DNA of 64,000 nt from Acanthaster planci (taxonomy: Eukaryota; Echinodermata; Asteroidea; Valvatida; Acanthasteridae). Where the stretch lies: NCBI RefSeq assembly GCF_001949145.1, contig NW_019091467.1:165103-229102 (forward strand), given 5' to 3'. Shown piece by piece: positions 24,801 to 33,800 of this stretch. Numbering within the stretch: the first letter of the stretch is position 1; every line of letters begins with the position of its first letter. The notes below the pieces were generated by a model. It saw only the letters and a program-made list of their open reading frames with translations. It was not told where the DNA came from and did no database searches. Made by a program: the position numbers and the translations under genes.

Positions 24801-27800
24801 CTCCCGAGCCAGTCTTAAACGTGTGTTGAAGAACGGCCAAGCACATATTTATCCCCTTAAAAATGCTGCCAGTTGACACTTTATGTTGAAGGTGGACAAT
24901 ATTTGCTCATGTACCATTTGGGGGAAACACAGAGTACATTATATTGGCCTGTACAGAGGTTTGGATTTACCGCTGGCCTCAGTGTTGAGCCGGTACTTGG
25001 GCTGGAAGGTCAGCTTAAGTCCCTTGATCTCCACCTTGCTGTTGGCTGTCAGGAGAGCTGACCAGGGAATCTCCACCGAGATACTGCCCACCGTGCCGTC
25101 CCGCATCTCGACAGGAGCGGCCACGCTCTCCAGCAGCTCATTCAAGGCCTGACAAAAAAAAAAAAAAAGATCAGAGCCGAGAAGATTCAAGGTTAGAGTT
25201 CTGACTCCCAAACATATCTGGTGATGGCTCACAGCAACCACGTCGCAGCTTTTGCTTCTTTGGGTTTCTTCCGTTTCCATATCAGCTGTCTGGGAAACCT
25301 TAGTCTCCTTTTCCCTCCAAATAGAAAATGCAAGCTGGGATCTTAGAGAAATAAGCAATTCTAAACTATTATTATCCAAGTGAAAAAGAAAAGCTCAAGT
25401 GATTTTATTTTTTATATTTTAAGTGTTGAAAATGTCTCCATGACCACTCAAACATAATTACCCCTTTTCTTTTACACTTTTATGGATAAAGTGGCCTATC
25501 TATTGACACTCTTGAACAGTAAACACAAAATGCCTGAAACAGTAGCTGAATTGGTGGGGTGAGAGGGTTAGATACACTGCCGGCAACTGACTGAGAGGGG
25601 ACTAAAATTACATACAATGCGTTCCTCTATAGGAAAGATCTTGCCAACAAATTAAGGCTCACTTTGTCCCATTGCATAACACACATCACCAATATAATCC
25701 CAGAAAAAAAAAACAAGTCACCAAGATGCAAGGTACAACACTGAGCCACAAGCTTTAAGTATGAAGCAAGCGTTGCCAACAAAACAGAACCTATTTCAAG
25801 GAAAAAAGCTCAGATTTCTTTTCCTCGGGCCACAATGACACGTTTACATGCAGAGCCCTTTCACTATTTTGAGGCCTGACTCAAGACCTTCCTAGGGTTT
25901 AAACCGTGTGACCCTAGTGGTTAAATAACACATCAATCCCCCCCCACTGTCATGAAAAGGCACCATGGCCATCTCCACTTGAGATTGTTGATTCCTGTGT
26001 CTGACAACCACGGCCAATCAAAGCCATCCTTAAAAATCCACGGCTGCATTCTGGGTGACACAAAGGCCAAGAAGTCCCGGTCCTTGGTGGGACAAGTGGA
26101 TGACAGAATACCCTGGGCAAAACATGTACAAGGTGTGCTCTTGCACTGGGTTTGCCTCCGCTCACTGGGTATGTCACAAGTTAGGCCAGTTGTTAATGAG
26201 GGGCACATTAGCCTTAGTCACAAGTTGACCACATACAATTGAAAGCAAGATAACTTTTTTATTTTGGGAACCCGAGAAGAAAAATGAAAGGAATTTATAC
26301 AATTTCATAACAGATTAATATCATTTATGCTAATGAATAATATACGATTTGTGATTAATTACTGGTATATCAAAATATTTTAAACCAGGCATGGAACCCA
26401 AAATAGTCTGGCACCACCCCCATTTAACAGATTACAGTGTATAAGAAAGATTCTGGAAACACGATCAAAAATGGCCTCCCTGTGAATGAGATCAATGACA
26501 CGATGCCACTTTGAATGATAAACAGCCAGAGGAGTGGGTCCCAAAGACGAATGGGAGATGATGCATTTGCACACAGCAACGATGCACCCTTTGAGTGGCA
26601 CGCAGTGTGCATGTGCGGACTTGTACAGACTTGGCAAAAAGAACACCTCACATATTTCTGTCATCATGTTCAGTGTGCTTTTTGCATCAACTCTGAGTGC
26701 CCAAGTGATACTGTCACCCACAAGACGTCACTTTAAACAAGTGAAGAAATATCCTTGTTCTGTCCACTTCTGAACAGAAGAAAACTAACTTCGTGTGTGC
26801 CATAAAAGTATTTTCTGATGTGAACTATTACATCAGGTTCGCATTTGACTGAAGCACGAGTTAAAACTGACACTACCTGTACCTATTGGCCGAGTAAAAA
26901 GTCTCCTTAAAACAGAATTATTAATTAATGAAATGGCACACAGTCATTAAATTTGGTTTGTAAATCATATGTACTTGTAATTTTTCAACTAAAAACCCGT
27001 TTTAAATGCCCATCATTCCAACATTTTGTTTGTCAACACCAGCAAAGACTGGTACTTGGCCAATAATACCTACACATGTAGTATCAACAATAATGATTAT
27101 TTATTATACTCTGCATGTGCACCAGTGGGCTCATGGCACTACTGTATATCAACCAGCCAATGCAACCAAGCTACATGTATTCAAAGTGTCCACACCGTAA
27201 CTTTCTTTTGTACTGGCAAATGGCACCATACTGAGTCCCAACCTTTTTGCGGTTAAAGACTTTTGACTCCCTATATGAATGACACCAAATCTTGCAGACA
27301 GCATTTTTCACACGTTTTACGCTACTTGTACTTTTCTCCCAGACCTAGACCCAATTTATAAACACATGTTCCAGTTTTTTCTCCACGTACGGAGGCTTTG
27401 ACATATTCACGATCCACTGAACAGCTAAAAAAAGAAACACTACACACGCAAACGAGCCACCTAGTGAACTACACACACAATGGTGAGAACTTTGGGGCTA
27501 CCTCCACAGGTGTGCAATTAGGTCAGTGACTTCTGTACAATCCGGCAACTGTTTCCATCGATCCCTTCTCATTTGCAAACTTGAACTTTCATCAATTTCC
27601 CCTACCCATACACTCTGTCTCCCCCCCTTTCCCCTACAAACTCGCTTCCTCTCCAGACCAGCGATGAACCGCATCGTCCCTGGCCCAGATCGCGGAGGCA
27701 ACGGCTAGCTTGTGACAACACAGCCAGGGCAGGGACACCAACGTGGATGCAGGGCAAGGTCGCAGCTCGGCAATGATGAGGGATTTATCTCTCTTTCCCC

Positions 27801-30800
27801 CCCAATCATCCAGGCACTGAGGTCCCCCTCAAGGCTCCCCCTTTCAAAAGGCATTTTTCCACAGTTGTGTAATAAATTACAAATTCAACGGGGGCTGGCA
27901 TTTTTTGTTTCACTGCAACTTATAAACATGTTTTTGAATCAAGCCTGTTCTCCAAGAACTCTTTTGGAGGGGCACGTGACGACAATTAATCATGGCACTA
28001 CCTGCACAGATTAAGGCAGACATGTACAGTACATGTACCTGTAAACACGTACCCTCCCCCCACATACTATAAAAGCAGAAAGACTGACTAAAAAAGGGTT
28101 CAAATTTCATGCAGCAGCAGAACAACTGCGCACCAACTTTTGAAAAGTCAAGCCCCAAAATTCCCCAAAACCTCTTGAGGACCAAGGACGGATCCAGAAC
28201 TCATTTTTTTTTGGGGGGGGGAGTAAACTTGTTTTATGGGTGGGGCTGAAAACTTTGGAATTTTTTCCATGCAACCTTTTGTAGCCTTTGAGGGGTCAAA
28301 CATCAATTAGGTGCTTTTGACATGTTTTTTTTGAAGGATTAGGCATAAAATTTAACTCTAAAAATTGCCTTTTTTTCATTACTTTTCATTAAAACAAAAT
28401 GGGGGGAGGGGACATGGCCTTGTTATCCCTCCCTCATCTGCCCTTGCTGAGGACCAGTCATGGGAAAATACGTGTACAAACTGCTCAATATTTTGGCTGT
28501 TTGGGACAGTTGATATTTATTTTCCGCTCAGCAAACCTCCTCGGTCGGCACATTTCTGTACTTCAAAGCTCCAGGAAATTTCCCTCGTGATTCAAAAGAT
28601 TTTTGTTATAGTTGTCGACATTTCACAATCCTGTGCAGATACATACTGTGAGCTACTACTTTGTGTACACATTTTGCAGAATTCTTCTGATATGCTCATT
28701 TTCTGACAACCAACCACAACCCCCGAGGCCTTGGGTTCTTATTAATTAGAGTCACGAAACACCACGTCTTTGCAAGTTCACAGCTCTTCGTTGAATCGAT
28801 CAATCCAAATATTGACCAGCGGCAACCTTTCAAGATGCCCAGACCGTTCCTCCTTGGGTGAGGGTTAAACAGGATCAATTTTTCACAGGGGTCTGCCAAC
28901 CTTGGGCTGAGCTAAACCCTGGAATGGTGTCATTGAATATTCATGGCTTTCCTGGACTTCAGCCAAATTTCAGCACTAGAGAGAAGAAACGCAAGTTTTA
29001 AGGCAAAGCCTTTCAGGCATATTAAATTGTAAGAAGGAGGCACCGACCCACGACAGAGAAAGGTCAACAGCAGCAAGTAATAACACAGGTCCATCATGAT
29101 GATGCCACAAAGAAGTAAATAAACTGAATACTCATTAGCTCCGTGGACCAGGGATGCACTATTAGCTCCGTGGACCAGGGATGCACTAAACCCGATAGGA
29201 GTTTTTGGGGCAACAATAATGGATTGACTCAGAGGCAAGGTTCATTTTTGTCACCAGGCCCCACAGTGGCTTTAAACCTACATGTACGTGCACTAATTGA
29301 AAACCAGTCAATCTCACTAATATTGGTATTCCCATCCATACATGTTTTTGTAACAAAGTCTAAACAAAGTCAAACACCGATACTTTTCAAACAATTCTGT
29401 TTCTCAATTAAACCTAATGTCTTGTGAATACACACCCCTCACTAATATTGGTATTCCCATCCATACATGTTTTTGTAACAAAGTCTAAACAAAGTCAAAC
29501 ACCGATACTTTTCAAACAATTCTGTTTCTCAATTAAACCTAATGTCTTGTGAATACACACCCCTCTTGGCCATACATACAGTGTATGGACCAGTTCATTC
29601 ATCTACTGTACATGTACATGTGTGGTATAAGCCTCATGCATACAGTACTAAAATCTCCTAAAGTGAAAAGTGGTGTGCATCTCACATTCTGCTTCATCAT
29701 GTGATTCAGAACACAGTGCGTGCTAGCGTAGAGTAAAATTTCAACCAGTGCAATTCCCATGCCTACAAACCTGATGTACATATGTACATGATGATAATCA
29801 CACCGCACGGAGGAATAAGGTCAAGAGGAAGAAAGCGTTTAAACCAGTTGCTTGTTTTGTTTTTACCATCCATTTAAAAACCACCCACGTGATGGGCTCT
29901 CAGTCTCATCCAGTGGGAATGGTAAGCTGTCTGAGGTTTAATTTATGAACACGAATCACAGTTGACACCTTTAAATATGGTTGTTCGAGCCTTACGTGCA
30001 CTTGGACAAGAGCGTGGGGAAATTGTTAGGTCCAAATCGGCAAGAATGTGACTGGGTATTGCTGACTCACCGTGGCCATGCCGGTGGGGAAAACCCTGCG
30101 TAATTAGCCAACCACAAGTCTGGAAATAGATCCTTAACGGTGGATTTAATGTGGTTACACATGTACACAGTGAAAACCTAATTGCATGCGGACAGTGAAG
30201 TGGCAGAGACATCAACTGCAAGGCTCAAAATATTCCAATACAGCATTGTTCAAATGGACTTGACAGTCTTTTTTACTTATGTATTAAATGCTTAACAATC
30301 CTGTCTGCCTTGACGTTAAGGTCAAATCTTTCCAAACGAGGGTGTGCTGCTGCGCATATTGGAACCTTCATGTGCACACATGCACATGTATCTGCTACAT
30401 AATCTCTCTCTAAAAGAAAACTGAGGCCAGTTAAAAAGTTTACTTGAGATTAGACACACAAAATGGTCTACGTTTGATTTAGTATGTATTAGAAAGATCA
30501 AACTTACCAGCGTTTAGTTTGGCGTCCTGACGAAGAAAATGTTCATGCTGCAGGTACATGTACCTAGCATGCCTAGTGATTTAGGCTCATCTGGCGATTT
30601 GAGACTCATTCAAGTTACTGGATTTGGGTGGGCTGTGGTCACTTTTACTTGGACACTGGCACTTGGCAAAGTCCCCAGACTGGGATATCAGGCCAAGGAT
30701 GTACAGTGGGAGGGGGGGTTAGGTATCACGCCAAGGATGGCCCAACAACCCACTGAAAGGTTACGGTCATCCTACTCATGGCTCACCTCTGACATTTTTA

Positions 30801-33800
30801 TAATGCACAGGTGTCTGTCTTGTGTCACAGTTTCAAACAAAGCGACCCTCTTGAAAGACCATGGCACTGGGGCCTAAGTACATGTACATGTAAGTATACT
30901 GGTTGCATTGAAAGTTTCATCCAGATAACACTAGGCCCTACCCGTACATGTAGGTGCAGGTACAGGGTATAAAAGCAGGTGTCATCCAAGTTCATTGAGG
31001 TGCAAGTTACATGTACCTCTATGTTCTCAGGCTTTTCCGTTTTAACTCTGGCCGTGTCTGAAACAGGCTTACAGAGCTATGGCTAGGTCTATTTTCTACA
31101 CATTTCCACGCATTTCCAATGGAGCGAAGACCTAGACCTAGCTCTAGACAACAGATTCGGATGCAACCTAAACCTTGTACATGTTACAACTTATACACGG
31201 CGTACAATGTCACAACTTTGGTGTGTACAAATTGACATGCCACACCAACTACTTTTTTACTTAAAGTGTACCGGTAGCTGCAATTAATTTTTTTCTTTGA
31301 CACAATTTTTCTGCATCTTTGTACTTTCATTTACACACTCTTACTTGGTTAAATGCACTGAAGACGGCACACTTTTAAACAGTCAACATTATCCATGTTT
31401 TCCCAGACAACTGAGGGCGCTGTTACTGTGAAGTCACCTAGGGAAGACATGGTTCAGTGCATAGGTATTTCTGGTCAAGTTGTGAACCCACACAATGTAC
31501 AGGTAATTGCTGAAGACATTTCTAAGAGAGGGATTATTGCCTTTCTATTGCTATGCACATAGAATCTGCAAAGCAGAGAAAACATCATCCAGGAAAATCT
31601 ACAAAATGCAGCACTTTTTGTGTACAAACCAATGTTACATTGCGGATTCTTCCTGAGATGACATCACAGTTTTGCTCATGAATATGGAAATACTCATTAG
31701 TATAAAAACCAAAAAGGCATTAAAGTATCCTTGAAAAAGTAAAAGCAAAGTTGAAAATATGCTTTACTGAGGCACAAAGGTGCATTTTACAGGTTGGTAA
31801 TCAAAAACACTGAGTGCAGACTACCTTTAACATAGACGCACCTACCACTCTACCATGACAGGCTTAAGCTATTATTTCTATGTGAAATAATTAAAAATTC
31901 TAACATTCTAAATGTATTTGTTTTTTCGTTTTATGCTCCCAACAACTGGGATGAGCCAAGTCTAAAACAGTAGCTGTAAAATACAGTGGCTTTGATACAT
32001 GTTAACTGATACAGTACATGTGTGTGTACATATGATTGAGCCATATCCTATGTGCATGTAGCGAAGGGGCTAGACTGTTGAATGGCCCATATGGTCAAAA
32101 CTAAAATGTCATCAATGTACTATTACACAGAGTGGTATGCCACACACATGGCTTAGAACATGTACCGCATCACGGTTACTCTCCAATGGCAAGAAACAAA
32201 CTTTGGTCAGGAGTCCAAGTTCTCAACGACTGCAGATGAACGTGCGGTGCTCCTACGCATGACAAAAAAACACAAGAGGAAAAAATACACAGGTCTCTCT
32301 TCTTACCCTCCCTGGGGAGGAGGGGGGGGTAACAGGAGGGGCTGTCAAGCAAGGAGCCAGAGTCACGTTCCCACACTCTGTAATGCTTTGTGGGGGTGAA
32401 AACCTTGCCCCTTTGTTTTTGGGGGGAATTTTTATTTTCAAGGGCTTGATGAATGGTGGCAAGTTCACGGCCTTGCATGGCTGTCAATAAGTCCCCAGTG
32501 AGGCGTGACTGATACGCCAGTTTATTGCACTCAGTCATAAGAGCTGGTCCTCATTGTAGATGTTGCCAGCCCTGCAGTGACCACAGAATTTTCAGGCAGC
32601 CACACTGATCTTTCCCATGTACTCTCTTATGTTTACCTGTTCATGTTGAAGTTTTTTTTTTTGAGGAAGGGAAGCTGGCAGTTTGTTACACTATATTTTC
32701 TCGTGTATTAATTTTCTTAATTCTTAATTCAGCTGAAATGCGTGTTGATTCTTTTATCTGCCTTTCCAGATTTGCCCCCAAAATTTTGGGTACAAAATGC
32801 CACCTTCTCTGGTTAAACTGAACCTTACAACTCCATGCATCAGTAGTTCACTTTCCTCCACGGAATCGCCCATTAGCAATAGGTTTTTGTTTCTTTATAT
32901 TCCTGCAGAATTAAAACATCACCAACTTTCTTGCACATTAAAAATGGCTATTAAACACAGGATACGGCAATGATTACAGTGAGTCCAGTAACATGACTCT
33001 TGGTTTATTACATAACTTGTTTGATATTTCCCACGAACAGTCTGAAGACGGAACAAGATAATCAGTCTGGTCACGGGCCACGGCCAATGATCCTTGGTGT
33101 GGGCATAACACCCCAACTTTCTCCAGTGACTACGTACTTAAGGTAGGCCAACACAGTGAAGAGGGCATGCCCCAGCTGTGTTCGGAAAGAAACACTTGGC
33201 AAGACCAAGAACATGGGCAAGCAGTAAGTATCATGATATTATATAAAAAATGAGATATAAGAGAAAAGGAACCACAGTACCGGTAAAGGAAAGGAAGGAT
33301 ACCAGTAGACTGCAAGAAAAAATGACGAAGAGAGAAGGGAAGTGACAGTGCAAATGAAGTGATATAATATTGCAACCCAACCATGACACTAAAAAAAAAA
33401 TAAAAACTGGCAACAGCCCAATTCTCCCAATGTTATTCAGTGACACGCTTTCTATTCAACTCTGCTGGATACTACATGTACAGTTGGGAAAATGGTATGC
33501 CCAACTGCATCAATACAGTTTAGCATGCCCCGAGTAGGCACTGGACAAAGTTTGGCAGTTTTATGACAAAGTTTGGGTGTATATGTACATGTAAAAACAT
33601 TCAAAACTTACAAAATAACTCAACATATTTCTTGTTCATCTCTTGAAATTTTAACCAAAAAAAGGTATGATTTCTCTGAAAGGCACTTTCAGAATTGGAG
33701 GACAAATTACGAACAAAAACAGGTCTGGTTGGTAAACCAACTTCAAGACGAAATTTTTCCAGTTATAAAGTCATGCCAATCTGGACCAAGACCTCACAAA

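Larger units (their letters stand above)
23053..24970 (-). other. ATG2 intron 2
   Basis: 1.9 kb. Contains the hAT-like element at 23304-23879 with its minisatellite and a 300-base assembly gap. The rest, 23880-24970, shows no coding sequence. Confidence 0.7.
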
